Below, in pieces: positions 46,724 to 55,607 of a stretch of 64,000 nt of DNA. The notes under the pieces are model-generated. The model did no database searches. It was not told the origin of the DNA and saw only the letters and a program-made list of their open reading frames with translations. The stretch comes from DASYLJ01 sp964432595 (lineage in GTDB: Bacteria; Desulfobacterota; Binatia; DP-6). Position 1 is the stretch's first letter. Each line of letters opens with the position of its first letter. Location: assembly GCA_964432595.1 (NCBI GenBank), contig CAYSOF010000022.1:55807-119806 (forward strand), read 5' to 3'. The translations under genes were made by a program, and so were the position numbers.

Positions 46724-48808
46724 ATGCGTCTCGCGCTCCTGACCCTCGTCGCGGCGCTTCCGGTGGCTCTGATGGACCGCGACGCGCATGCGCAGCCGGC
46801 CAACGACGCCTGCGCCACCGCGATCGCGATCGGCGCGCTGCCGTACACCGACAGCCGAACCATCACGGGCGCCACCGCGGAGGTCGACGACCCCGCCTTC
46901 GAGTGCGAGGAACGCGACCTCGGCGGCGAGCCGAGCGTCTGGTACCGCTACACGGCGTCCCAGGCGATCTCCCTCCAGGTCGACACCTTCGGCAGCGCGG
47001 CCGACACCGACACGCTGCTCGCCGTCCACGAAGGCGTCTGCGGGCTCTTCACCGAAGTCCGCGCCTGCAACAACGACGACTTCGACATCGACAACGGCTC
47101 GGAAGAGTCGCGCGTCATCGTGACGCTCGCCGCCGGGGAGACGCTGTACATCGAGGTCCTCGACTGGGATTTCACCGGCGGCGCCTACACGCTCAACGTC
47201 ACCGAGTCGCCGGTCGTCCAGGTGAGCCGCTTCGCGGAGCGTGGCCACACGCCGTCGATCGCGACGGCGCCGGGCGGCGGCTTCATGGTCGTGTGGCGCG
47301 GGCGTCATCCCTTCGGCGAGGATCCGATCTTCGGCCGGAAGCTGTCGCCGAACGGTCTCCCGGCCGGCGCGCGATTCCCGGTGAACGCCGCGCCCTCCGA
47401 CCAGGCGGAGCCGGCGCTCTCGTCGAGCGCCAGCGACCTGGTCGCGGTGTGGCGCGGCTCGACGGCCGATATCGTCGGCCGCCGGATCGATCCGAGCGGC
47501 ATGCCCATCGGCGGCGAGTTCACCGTCGACGACGCCGGCGGCGACTACCCGCGGGTCGCGGCCGATCCGCTCGGCAACTTCCTCGTCGTGTGGACTGCCA
47601 ACGACGGCATCCGCGGCCGCCTCTTCGATACGCTCGACGTGCCCCAGGGGCCGTCCTTCCTGGTGAGCACGTCGAGCGTGGGCTGGGTGCGGAACGCGTC
47701 GGTCGCGGCGGACGGCGACGGCAACTTCGTCGTCGTCTGGGACGGCGAGGACGACGACGGCGACGGCGTCCTGGGGCAGCGCATCGCCGGCGACGGCATG
47801 CCGATCGGCACCGAGTTCCAGGTCAACTCGACGGCGACCGGGACGCAGCGCTACGGCTCGGTCGCCGCCGACGCCGACGGCAACTTCCTCGTCGCATGGG
47901 CCGACGACGAGTGCTTCTACTGCGTCGACGCGCGCGGCTTCGATGCGTCGGGGACGCCGGTCGGGCCGTCGGTGCGCATCGACGACGGCGACGCCGCAAA
48001 CACCGCCGCCCGCCCCATCACGACCTCGGTGGACGGCAACGGCACGTTCACCGTGGCGTGGACCGACGACTACCAGATCGTCTCGCGCCGGCTCGACGCC
48101 TCGGCCGCGCCGCTCGGCAACGCCTTCATCGTGACGCCGTTCCGTGACGGCTACCTCTACAATCCCGTCGTCGCGGCGGCGTCCGGCGGCGAGTTCGTCG
48201 TCTCGTGGGAGTGGAGCCCCTACGGGTCGCACTACGACGTGATGTCGCGTCTGGTGCAGCCCGCCGACGACTCGCCCTGCCCGACGACGCCCGCGGAGGG
48301 CTGCCGTCACGAGGCGCTGCCCGGCAAGAGCTCGATCGTCATGAAGAACCGCATCAACGATCGCTCGGACTCGGTCACCTGGAAGTGGGCGCGCGGCAGT
48401 GCGACGGCGCTCGCCGACTTCGGCAACCCGCTGGCGGACGGCACCTACCGGTTCTGCGTGTACGACGACGACGTCTTGATCCTGGCGGCGGGCATTCCCG
48501 AGGGCGACACGTGCGGCGCCAAGCCGTGCTGGAAGGCCAAGGGCGCCAAGGGCTTCAGCTGGGCCGACGGCCCGGCCACGCGCGACGGCATCAAGAGCAT
48601 CGTCCTGCGCGCCGGCGAGGACGGCAAGGCGTCGATCGCCGTCAAGGGCAAGGGCGAGGCGCTGCGCGGGCCCGACCTGCCGCTGCGCGAGGTGCGCGAG
48701 ACGCGCGTCCAGCTCGTCGCCGGCAACGGCGTCTGCTGGGAGAGCGCGTTCGATACCCATACCTGGCAGGTCAACACCGCGAGCGACTTCAAGGCCGTCG
48801 GGCCCTGA
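46724..48808 (+). CDS. Large exported beta-repeat protein with C-terminal beta module
   Basis: A 694-residue protein; CAGGAGG 5-6 bases before the ATG at 46724 fixes the start and the signal peptide is about 23 residues. Residues 25-165 look like a pre-peptidase C-terminal-type beta sandwich (ANDACATAI, SVWYRYTAS, LLAVHEG, AGETLYIEV). Residues 170-510 are repeated beta units of about 50 residues built on GGNF(L/V)VVW-type strands and 'G.PIG.EF.V', probably a propeller. Residues 519-694 are the Lys/Gly-rich module shared with the proteins at 3693 and 12413 (VTWKWARG, YRFCVYDDD, KGKGEALRGPDLPL, VCWES). No catalytic motif. Surface or secreted. Confidence 0.7.
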   Translation: MRLALLTLVAALPVALMDRDAHAQPANDACATAIAIGALPYTDSRTITGATAEVDDPAFECEERDLGGEPSVWYRYTASQAISLQVDTFGSAADTDTLLAVHEGVCGLFTEVRACNNDDFDIDNGSEESRVIVTLAAGETLYIEVLDWDFTGGAYTLNVTESPVVQVSRFAERGHTPSIATAPGGGFMVVWRGRHPFGEDPIFGRKLSPNGLPAGARFPVNAAPSDQAEPALSSSASDLVAVWRGSTADIVGRRIDPSGMPIGGEFTVDDAGGDYPRVAADPLGNFLVVWTANDGIRGRLFDTLDVPQGPSFLVSTSSVGWVRNASVAADGDGNFVVVWDGEDDDGDGVLGQRIAGDGMPIGTEFQVNSTATGTQRYGSVAADADGNFLVAWADDECFYCVDARGFDASGTPVGPSVRIDDGDAANTAARPITTSVDGNGTFTVAWTDDYQIVSRRLDASAAPLGNAFIVTPFRDGYLYNPVVAAASGGEFVVSWEWSPYGSHYDVMSRLVQPADDSPCPTTPAEGCRHEALPGKSSIVMKNRINDRSDSVTWKWARGSATALADFGNPLADGTYRFCVYDDDVLILAAGIPEGDTCGAKPCWKAKGAKGFSWADGPATRDGIKSIVLRAGEDGKASIAVKGKGEALRGPDLPLREVRETRVQLVAGNGVCWESAFDTHTWQVNTASDFKAVGP

Positions 48809-48849
48809 CGTCGCTCGACACTCGGACGGCCCGCTGTCACCGTCGAGCG

Positions 48850-49584
48850 ATGGGCAACGACGCCGTCCGGGTGCGCAACACGACCGCCAGCGACTACGCC
48901 GCGATCGGCGACATGTGCCGGCGCATCTACCCGGAGACACCGCCGTGGACGCCGGAGCAGCTCGGCTCGCACGGCCGCCTCTTCCCGGAGGGGCAGTTCG
49001 TCGCGACCCTCGACGGCCGGCTGGTCGGCATGTGCGCGAGCCTGATCGTCCACTGGGACGACTACGACACGCTCGACGACTGGGAGCGGTTCACGAACGA
49101 CGGCATGTTCACGAACCACGACCCGCGGCGCGGCCACACGCTCTACGCCGCCGAGGCGATCGTCGACCCGACCATCCAGCATCACGGCGTCGGTGGCGCG
49201 CTGTACGCCGCGCGCCGGGCGCTCGTCGAGGGCCTCGGGCTCCGGCGCATCCGCGGCGGCGGCCGGCTCCGCGGCTACCACACCTATGCGGGCACGATGG
49301 ACGCGGCGGCCTACGTCGCCGAGGTCGTGCACGGACGGCTCGTCGACCCCACGCTGTCCTTCCAGCTCCACGAGCACTTCCACGTGCTCGCCGTGGTCCC
49401 GCACTACCTGCAGGACGACCCGGAGAGCCTCGGCTGGGCGGCCGTGATCGAGTGGCTCAACCCGCTGCAGATCCGGCCCGAGCACGTGCAGGACCGTCCC
49501 ACCACGCACCTGCATCCGCTGGTCGCGGAGTCGCAGCGTACCGGTGGGACGGCGTCGCCGGCGGCTCAGCCCGCGCGGCGCTGA
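48850..49584 (+). CDS. GNAT-family N-acetyltransferase
   Basis: A 244-residue cytoplasmic protein. The GNAT core covers about residues 5-180: VRNTTASDYAAIGDMCRRIYP at the N-terminus, FVATLDGRLVGMCAS, and the acetyl-CoA loop HHGVGGALYAARR (V-x-x-x-x-Q/H-G-x-G-x-A type) after AEAIVDPTIQ. A His/Glu-rich segment (LHEHFHVLAVVPHYL) and a C-terminal WLNP stretch resemble a subgroup often found beside amidohydrolases; no such partner is here. Substrate unknown. Confidence 0.82.
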   Translation: MGNDAVRVRNTTASDYAAIGDMCRRIYPETPPWTPEQLGSHGRLFPEGQFVATLDGRLVGMCASLIVHWDDYDTLDDWERFTNDGMFTNHDPRRGHTLYAAEAIVDPTIQHHGVGGALYAARRALVEGLGLRRIRGGGRLRGYHTYAGTMDAAAYVAEVVHGRLVDPTLSFQLHEHFHVLAVVPHYLQDDPESLGWAAVIEWLNPLQIRPEHVQDRPTTHLHPLVAESQRTGGTASPAAQPARR

Positions 49585-49585
49585 G

Positions 49586-51001
49586 TCACGGCAGCGGGTT
49601 CCGCGCCGCCTCGGTCCAGTCGGGACGCGGCGGCACGCGCGTGATCAGCGCCGGCGGCGAGTAGTCGGTGTCGAAGTTGCACTGCGACGCGCTCGCGCCC
49701 GGGAACGACAGGCACCGCGTCCGGACGTCGGCGGTCGTCGGCTTGTCGGGACGGACCGTGTCGTAGCTGTCGAGCCACTCGAGGTACTCCTCGGTGACCG
49801 CGCGCAGCTCGAAGCCGTTGAACACGCAGTGGCCGGGCGTGCTGCTCCAGATCATCGCGTGGTCCTTGCCGCCGAGCGCGGCCGAGTCGGCGAACACCTT
49901 CTGGAACTCCGGGATCACGATGTAGTCCGACGTGCCGGCGAACGACAGGATCGGATAGTTCACGCGCCTGCCGATCCCGCGCGTGAAGTCGATCATCGTG
50001 TTCTTCGCCATCTTCGCGCGACCCGGTCCGGGTCCGAAGCGTTCCACGGCCGCGTCGAACTCCGCGCCCACGACGTCCGTGTAGTCGACCACGTCGTTCC
50101 AGCCCGGCCGCTTGCCATTGAGCCGCGTCGGGTCGTTCACGAAGTCACCCATCGCGAGCGCCGGGAAGCCGAGCGTCGAGAACAGGTCGATGTTGGTGCC
50201 GGAGAACTTGGTCATCGCGTACAGGGCCTCGCGGCGCGCCGTCTGGGCCGCAGCCTTCGCGGGGTCCGGATCGGGCCCGAGGACGCCGAGGCACGTGTTC
50301 ACGGTCAGCGCGAACTCCACCTGCGCCATCGTGAAGTCGCCGACGTCGGGCGCGCTCGGGAGGCTGCCGCCGGGCACGTCGTCGCACAGGTAGTCGTAGA
50401 CCAGGCGGAAGTCGGTCGACGTGTCGATCAGCGGCAGGCCGCCGGCCGTCGCCCCGCAGAGCGGCATCGCACCGTGGATCAGCTTACCCGGCGTGAGACG
50501 CATGATCGCGTCGGCGGTGACGCCGCCGCCGCCGGAGAAGCCGGTCATGATGATCCGCTTCGGCCGTCCGGGCCCGTGCTTCGTCATGAAGCGGATCATG
50601 TCCTTCAGGTCGTCGCGGCTCTTGAACACGGCCCACGTGGTGTCGCTGTAGGTCGACGCGCCGACGGCCTTGCCCATCGGCATGACGATCGTGTCGAAGC
50701 CGATGGCCGAGATCTTGTTGCAGACCCCCGGCCCGACGCCGGCGCACTGCGCGCTCGCGGTACAGGCGCGGGACGGGTCGCCCTTGCACGTATTGTGCGG
50801 TTGGATCGACAGCGGATCGAGGTCGAGGCCGTGGTTGACGAGGAAGACGTCGCCGTCCCAGTTCGCGGGGACGAGGATGCGGAAGTACGACCCCTTGCTG
50901 CCCTTCCCGAGATACTCGGTGCAGGCGATGCCCGGCGGGCACTGGGCGAACGCGGAGGACGCCAGAGACACGATCAGCGAGACGAGGAGACCGATGCGCA
51001 T
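49586..51001 (-). CDS. Secreted alpha/beta hydrolase (esterase-like)
   Basis: A 471-residue protein from the ATG at 51001 with a signal peptide of about 20 residues. Residues 35-430 are an alpha/beta hydrolase: FLVNHGLDLDP near the oxyanion loop, TGFSGGGG with the nucleophile Ser, and near the C-terminus TSDYIV with an Asp and STPGHCVFNG with the His. A Cys-rich insert (NTCKGDPSRACTASAQCAG) sits after the first strand. This resembles secreted depolymerase/feruloyl-esterase-like proteins, but the substrate is unknown. Its 3' end is 1 base from the GNAT stop codon, convergent. Confidence 0.75.
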   Translation of the reverse strand: MRIGLLVSLIVSLASSAFAQCPPGIACTEYLGKGSKGSYFRILVPANWDGDVFLVNHGLDLDPLSIQPHNTCKGDPSRACTASAQCAGVGPGVCNKISAIGFDTIVMPMGKAVGASTYSDTTWAVFKSRDDLKDMIRFMTKHGPGRPKRIIMTGFSGGGGVTADAIMRLTPGKLIHGAMPLCGATAGGLPLIDTSTDFRLVYDYLCDDVPGGSLPSAPDVGDFTMAQVEFALTVNTCLGVLGPDPDPAKAAAQTARREALYAMTKFSGTNIDLFSTLGFPALAMGDFVNDPTRLNGKRPGWNDVVDYTDVVGAEFDAAVERFGPGPGRAKMAKNTMIDFTRGIGRRVNYPILSFAGTSDYIVIPEFQKVFADSAALGGKDHAMIWSSTPGHCVFNGFELRAVTEEYLEWLDSYDTVRPDKPTTADVRTRCLSFPGASASQCNFDTDYSPPALITRVPPRPDWTEAARNPLP

Positions 51002-51054
51002 GGCCGGGGGGCATACCACGCGTATCGTTCGCGGCGACACAGAAATCGCGTAGC

Positions 51055-51918
51055 ATGCCGATTCCCGTGCCCAATCCGCCCTCGCGCTACCGCACCGCCG
51101 ACGACGCGCCCGACTATGGCCACCGCTTTCACGCCGGCAACGTCGGCGACGTCTGGAAGCACTGCGCGCTGATCGAGGTGCTGCGCCGCATCACCGGACC
51201 GGTCACCTACGTCGAGAGCCACGCCGGCGACGGCGAGTACACGCTCACGACGACGGGCGAGTGGACCGAGGGCATCGGCCGGGTGCGGAGCGACGACGCG
51301 CTGGCGGCGGGCGACGATGCGGTCGGGCGTTACGTCGCACTGTGCCGTGCGCTCGGCCCCGCGCACACGTATCCCGGGTCGCCGCGGATCGCGCGTGCGG
51401 TGCTCGGCGACGGCGCGACGCTGCGTCTGTGGGAGCGCGACGCGGCCGCCGTCGAGCGGCTCCGCGCGCGGGTCGACGGCGCGGAGATCACGTGCGGCGA
51501 CGGTCTCGCGGCGCTGCCCGCCGCGGTCGCCGCCGCCCGCGGCGCCGTCGTCGCGCTCGTCGACCCGCCGTACACACAGAAGGCCGACTGGATCGCGGTG
51601 CCCGATGCGTTCGCCGCCGCGGCCCGCGCGGCGTCCGACGCGACGCTCATGCTCTGGTATCCGGTGAAGAGCCTCACGCGGCCGAACGCGATGATCGCGC
51701 GGCTCGCGGCCGCGGGCGTCGCCGGCACGATCGCCGAGCTGATCACGACGCCGCTCGAGCATCAGCGCCGGCGGCTCAACGGCAGCGGCGTGCTGCTCGT
51801 GCGTCCGCCGGACGGCGTGCGCGAGTCCCTCGCCGCCGCGGCGCCGGTGCTCGGCGATCGTTGCGCCGTATTCAGCGGCGCCTGGTCGCTCCGGATGCAG
51901 TCGTGGGCAGCCGCCTGA
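51055..51918 (+). CDS. rlmJ: 23S rRNA (adenine(2030)-N6)-methyltransferase
   Basis: A 287-residue RlmJ-family methyltransferase. YGHRFHAGNVGDVWKH near residues 22-37 is the family's signature start, where E. coli has YRHSFHAGNFADVLKH. YVESHAGDGEY is the SAM-binding motif, and DPPYTQ at 170-175 is the N6-adenine active-site motif. The enzyme methylates A2030 of 23S rRNA. The last 47 bases overlap the ASCH-like gene on the other strand. Confidence 0.93.
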   Translation: MPIPVPNPPSRYRTADDAPDYGHRFHAGNVGDVWKHCALIEVLRRITGPVTYVESHAGDGEYTLTTTGEWTEGIGRVRSDDALAAGDDAVGRYVALCRALGPAHTYPGSPRIARAVLGDGATLRLWERDAAAVERLRARVDGAEITCGDGLAALPAAVAAARGAVVALVDPPYTQKADWIAVPDAFAAAARAASDATLMLWYPVKSLTRPNAMIARLAAAGVAGTIAELITTPLEHQRRRLNGSGVLLVRPPDGVRESLAAAAPVLGDRCAVFSGAWSLRMQSWAAA

Positions 51919-52480
51919 GCACCGCGCGGCCGCGCGGCGACAGCCGGTAACCCACCTCGAGGCTCTCCGTCAGGCCGAGCTCCTTCAGCTTGCGGACGTC
52001 CGCCTTGAACGGAAGCATCTCGCGGCCGACGCGCGCGGCCAGCTCGGCGGCGCGCACGGCCGGATGCGCGGCGATGAGCTTGAGCGTCGCGCGCGTCCAC
52101 GCCCCGTGGCGGCTGGCGGCGTCGAGACGCGCGAGCCGTGCGGCGATGCGCGCCAGCTCGTGGTCGCCGACGTCGGCGCGCTCGCGCAGCGCGATGCGGC
52201 GATCGGCGCCGTCGAAGCGCAGCGCGATCCGGTAGACCTCGCCCGGGCCGCGCGCGGCCAGCGCGGTGACCAGCTCGTCGCGCGAGGCGACGCCCGCTGC
52301 GCGCGCGTCGGCCGCCGTGATGTCGTCGATGCGCACGACGTCGACCGCGTCGATCGCGAGCTCGCCGACGGCCGTGCGGAGCCGCCCGCCGGCGCGCACC
52401 GTCGGCCGCCGCCAGCGGCGGAAGGCCAGCGTGACGGTGCCGGCGACGATCCCGTCGAGGACGTGGCGCTGGAGCAGCAT
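51872..52480 (-). CDS. ASCH/PUA-like N-terminal domain with C-terminal winged-helix region
   Basis: A 202-residue protein; the ATG at 52480 begins LLQRHVLDGIVAGTVTLAFRRW, like the start of ASCH-superfamily domains (PUA-like, RNA-binding), followed by a beta strand with an RTAVGELAID turn. After residue ~110 a helical region ends in a winged-helix-like segment (AAELAARVGREMLPFKADVRKL, LGLTESLEVGYRLSPRG). The pairing suggests an RNA- or DNA-linked regulator. It is convergent with rlmJ with a 47-base overlap. Confidence 0.6.
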   Translation of the reverse strand: MLLQRHVLDGIVAGTVTLAFRRWRRPTVRAGGRLRTAVGELAIDAVDVVRIDDITAADARAAGVASRDELVTALAARGPGEVYRIALRFDGADRRIALRERADVGDHELARIAARLARLDAASRHGAWTRATLKLIAAHPAVRAAELAARVGREMLPFKADVRKLKELGLTESLEVGYRLSPRGRAVLRRLPTTASGATRRR

Positions 52481-52592
52481 GCCCCGCCCGACTAGCGCAC
52501 GGCCGCTGCTGCATCCACCCGCGCGCGTCGCACGTACACCGGGCAATTCACGACGACGCGCCGGCAGACGTCGGCCGAAAAAGGAGTCTCCC

Positions 52593-53354
52593 ATGCGAAC
52601 GAAGCTCTTCACCGCCGCCGCCCTCGCCACCCTGCTGGCCGCGCCCATTCACGCCGCCGTCATCGAGGGCACCGGCCGCTCGGACCTGCTGTTCGGCGCC
52701 GACGACGACAACCGCAACGACCCGTTCATCCAGCCGCCGAACGTCGCCGCCAACCAGAGCCTCGACAACGCCGACGTGATGATCGGCGGCCGCGGCGACG
52801 ACGTGCTCGTTGGCCTGCTCGGCAGCGACACGATGCTGGGCGGTCCCGGCAGCGACATCCTCGTCGGCGGCACCGAGCAGGGCCAGGCGCCGAACAGCGA
52901 CGTCCAGATCGGCGACACGGGCAACGACGTCGCGGTCTGGGCCGGCGGCGACGGCAGCGACATGTTCGACGGCGGCCCGGGTCAGGACGCCCTCGTCTTC
53001 GGCACGATCGACAAGGTGAACGGCATCCCGACGATCAGCCCGACGAACGGCCGCCATCGCGAGACCGGCGTGCCGACGGCGAACGTCACCGGCCAGGGCG
53101 GCTTCTGCACGCTCGAGCGCATCGACGACCCGGCGCGCCGCGGCTACGACTTCCTGGTCCGCTTCTTCTCGCGCAACACGGGCAACCTGCTCGTGACGGT
53201 GCGCACGCGCGACGTCGAGCAGGTCTTCTGCACGAGCGAGGCCGGCGGTGCGATCACCTTCGCCGATCTCACCGACGCGAACCCCTCGCTCGACCCGATC
53301 GCGCTCGCAGACGTTCCCGATCTGAACCCGGCGGTCGCGCAGATGATCCGTTGA
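52593..53354 (+). CDS. Exported protein with a hemolysin-type calcium-binding (RTX) repeat block
   Basis: A 253-residue protein; AAGGAG 8 bases before the ATG at 52593 and a signal peptide of about 21 residues (IHAAV). Residues 66-130 hold four to five RTX nonapeptides of the GGRGDDVLVG/GGPGSDILVGG type, which bind calcium as a parallel beta roll. The rest has two Cys about 45 residues apart (FCTLE, VFCTSE). The Sec-type leader is unusual, since most RTX proteins use type I secretion. No enzymatic motif. A strong bidirectional hairpin follows. Confidence 0.78.
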   Translation: MRTKLFTAAALATLLAAPIHAAVIEGTGRSDLLFGADDDNRNDPFIQPPNVAANQSLDNADVMIGGRGDDVLVGLLGSDTMLGGPGSDILVGGTEQGQAPNSDVQIGDTGNDVAVWAGGDGSDMFDGGPGQDALVFGTIDKVNGIPTISPTNGRHRETGVPTANVTGQGGFCTLERIDDPARRGYDFLVRFFSRNTGNLLVTVRTRDVEQVFCTSEAGGAITFADLTDANPSLDPIALADVPDLNPAVAQMIR

Positions 53355-53384
53355 GTCGTCGATCCATCCGCGCAACCCGCACCC

Positions 53385-53419
53385 ACGTGCCGGCCGGGCC
53401 CCCTCCCCGGCCGGCACGT
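53385..53419. terminator. Bidirectional GC hairpin terminator
   Basis: ACGTGCCGGCCGGG, a 7-base loop, CCCGGCCGGCACGT: a perfect 14-bp stem between the convergent RTX and chromate-transporter genes. It can serve both strands. No U-tract. Confidence 0.75.
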
Positions 53420-53426
53420 TCCCGTT

Positions 53427-53948
53427 TCAGACGAGACCCATCCACCCCAGGACCCCCGCCGCCGCCATCACGAACAGGGGGTTCACCTTGGTGCGCACGA
53501 GCAGCAGCGTCGCGATCGCCGTCACGACCCACGCGACCGCCGAATGATCCGACGCACGCGCGATGGTGAGGCCGCTGGCGAAGATCAGGCCGACGGTGAC
53601 GGGCGCGAGACCGTGCTCCACCGCGACCCGCCACTTCGCCTGCTTCGAGCGGTTCCAGGCGCGGCTCGCGAGCCACGTCAGCACGGCCGGCGGCAGGAAC
53701 ATCGCCAGCGCCGCGACGAGCGCGCCCGCGGCGCCCGCGGCCTTCAGCCCGATCAGGCCGACGATGAGCGAGCTCGGGCCGGGCGCCGCCTGGGAGATCG
53801 CGAAACAGTCGGCGAACTGGCGATCGGTCATCCAGCCGTACTGGTCGACGGCCTGCCGATGCATCTCCGGCAGGATCGTGTTGCCGCCGCCGAACGAGAC
53901 CAGGGCGAGCGAGCCGAACAGGAGGATCAGCTGCAGGTACGTCGTCAT
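53427..53948 (-). CDS. Chromate transporter half-subunit (second gene of a split ChrA)
   Basis: A 173-residue CHR-domain protein. The ATG at 53948 overlaps the preceding gene's stop by 4 bases. The family motif is present: FGSLALVSFGGGNTILPEM, WMTDRQFADCFAISQAAPGP, then IGLKAAGAAG. About five hydrophobic helices follow. Bacteria often carry the two CHR domains as two short genes whose products pair up, as here. Export of chromate is the name-giving function, but most short CHR proteins are untested. Confidence 0.87.
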   Translation of the reverse strand: MTTYLQLILLFGSLALVSFGGGNTILPEMHRQAVDQYGWMTDRQFADCFAISQAAPGPSSLIVGLIGLKAAGAAGALVAALAMFLPPAVLTWLASRAWNRSKQAKWRVAVEHGLAPVTVGLIFASGLTIARASDHSAVAWVVTAIATLLLVRTKVNPLFVMAAAGVLGWMGLV

Positions 53949-54493
53949 GCGCCGGCGGCGTCCCGCGGCCAGTACCACCACATGCCGAACGCGCCGAGCA
54001 CCACCACGACGGCGACCAGCGGCAGGCGCAGCACGCCGACCGCGACGAACGCCGCGACCGCGAGCGCCAGGGCGACGGGATCGCGCAGCAGCGGCGCGCC
54101 GACCTTGAAGCCCATCGACAACGCCATGCCGGTCGCCGCCGCGACGGCGCCGGCGAGCACCGACTGCAGCTGCGGCACGTGATGATAGTGGAAGTAGGCG
54201 ACGCCGAGGCCGATCACGATCAGCAGCGGCACGCCGATCAATCCGACGAGCGCCGCGAGCGCGCCGGGCACGCCGCGCAGCTGCGTGCCGACGAACACGG
54301 CCATGTTCACCTGGTTCGGCCCCGGCAGCACCCGGCAGAGCGTGAGCGCGCTCAGGAACTCCTCGTCGCCGAGCCAGCGCTTCTCCTCGACGACCACCTG
54401 GCGCGACCAGGCCGACAACCCGCCGCCGAAGCTCGCCAGCGCCACCTTGAGGAATCCGCCCGCCAGCGCGGCGAGCGATACGCGTTCACTCAT
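53945..54493 (-). CDS. Chromate transporter half-subunit (first gene of a split ChrA)
   Basis: A 182-residue CHR-domain protein with FLKVALASFGGGLSAWSRQVV, WLGDEEFLSALTLCRVLPGPNQVNM and GTQLRGVPGALAALVGL, the motifs of the N-terminal CHR half. Five to six helices. It overlaps the next gene by 4 bases and starts within the last 8 bases of the phospholipase D-like gene, so all three genes are one unit. Confidence 0.88.
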   Translation of the reverse strand: MSERVSLAALAGGFLKVALASFGGGLSAWSRQVVVEEKRWLGDEEFLSALTLCRVLPGPNQVNMAVFVGTQLRGVPGALAALVGLIGVPLLIVIGLGVAYFHYHHVPQLQSVLAGAVAAATGMALSMGFKVGAPLLRDPVALALAVAAFVAVGVLRLPLVAVVVVLGAFGMWWYWPRDAAGA

Positions 54494-55475
54494 GCTGGAA
54501 GTGCGGATCGTGCGGCAGCTCGCCGGCGTCGTGCGTCTCGGTGGCGAGCGGGTCCGGCGGCTCGTACTCGCTCGCCTTGTGCCAGTCGTGGTCGAAGAGC
54601 TCGCCGAGCCGCTCGATCACGTGTCCGTCGTCGAGCGTCAGCCCCAGCTCGCGGCGGACGTCGAACGCGCTGCGGTCGATGTTCATCGAGCCGACGAGCG
54701 CCCGCTTGCCGTCGGCCAGCAGCAGCTTGGCGTGCAGCTTCAAGTGCTTCTGCCGGCGCAGCTTGACGCCGGTGCGCTCGAGGATGCGCAGCGACGCGAA
54801 CGTGTCGATGAAGTCCCACGGGCTGAGCCCGTGCTTGCCGCCGCAGAGCAGCCGCACGCGGACGCCGCGCGACTGCGCCGCCGCGATGCGCTCGATGATC
54901 GTCGTGTCGACGAACTTCGGGTGCTGGACGTCGAGCTTGTGCTTGGCGCCGTCGATGAACTCGGCCATGCGGCGGCGCGCGTTGTCGGGGCTCCAGAGCA
55001 GCGGGCTGTCGGTCGGCGGCGCGAACGCGCCGCGCTTCCAGTCCGCCGCGAACGCCGCGACGATCGTCTTCACGATGGCCGGGTCCTCGGTGACCAGCCC
55101 GTGGTCGCGCGTCTCGCCGAAGTACTTCGCGCTCAGGTTGAACGTCGCGATCAGCGCCGTGTGATCGTCGACGACGATCGTCTTCTGATGCGTCACCGCG
55201 AAGCGCGGGTTGCTCCACGCGACGTCGACCTTGGCCTTCTCGAGCGTCGCGTAGGTGGCGTCGTTGCCGCGTTCGCCGCCGGACTTGTGCGGGTTCAGCA
55301 TCACCTGGACGGCGACGCCGCGCCGGTGCGCGGCGACGACCGCGTCGACGCATTTCGGCTCGTCGAGCGTGAACTGCAGGATCCGGAGCGTTCGCTTCGC
55401 GTCGCCGATCAGCGCGAGCACCGGCTCGACGCCGTCGTCGGGCTGCACGATGAGGCGGAGATGTTTCTTCGGCAT
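54486..55475 (-). CDS. Phospholipase D-like protein (two HKD motifs)
   Basis: A 329-residue protein from the ATG at 55475 without a signal peptide or clear membrane helix. Two HKD motifs are complete: H96-x-K98-x4-D103 (THQKTIVVDD) and H248-x-K250-x4-D255 (LHAKLLLADG), each followed by the expected FNL or MNI. This is the PLD/cardiolipin-synthase-like fold. Lack of N-terminal membrane helices argues against a typical cardiolipin synthase. It could act on phospholipid or nucleic acid. Its 3' end overlaps the first chromate-transporter gene by 8 bases. Confidence 0.85.
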   Translation of the reverse strand: MPKKHLRLIVQPDDGVEPVLALIGDAKRTLRILQFTLDEPKCVDAVVAAHRRGVAVQVMLNPHKSGGERGNDATYATLEKAKVDVAWSNPRFAVTHQKTIVVDDHTALIATFNLSAKYFGETRDHGLVTEDPAIVKTIVAAFAADWKRGAFAPPTDSPLLWSPDNARRRMAEFIDGAKHKLDVQHPKFVDTTIIERIAAAQSRGVRVRLLCGGKHGLSPWDFIDTFASLRILERTGVKLRRQKHLKLHAKLLLADGKRALVGSMNIDRSAFDVRRELGLTLDDGHVIERLGELFDHDWHKASEYEPPDPLATETHDAGELPHDPHFQHE

Positions 55476-55607
55476 GGGTACCGAGCAAGAAGCATCGGCC
55501 CCGGCCGCGGTCAACCGCGGCCGCCGTGACGGTGCCGTACTCGATCTCGAGCCGAGCCCGCGGAACCCCGTTCCATGCCCCCGCGGTCCTTGGTAAGGCT
55601 CGGCGCC

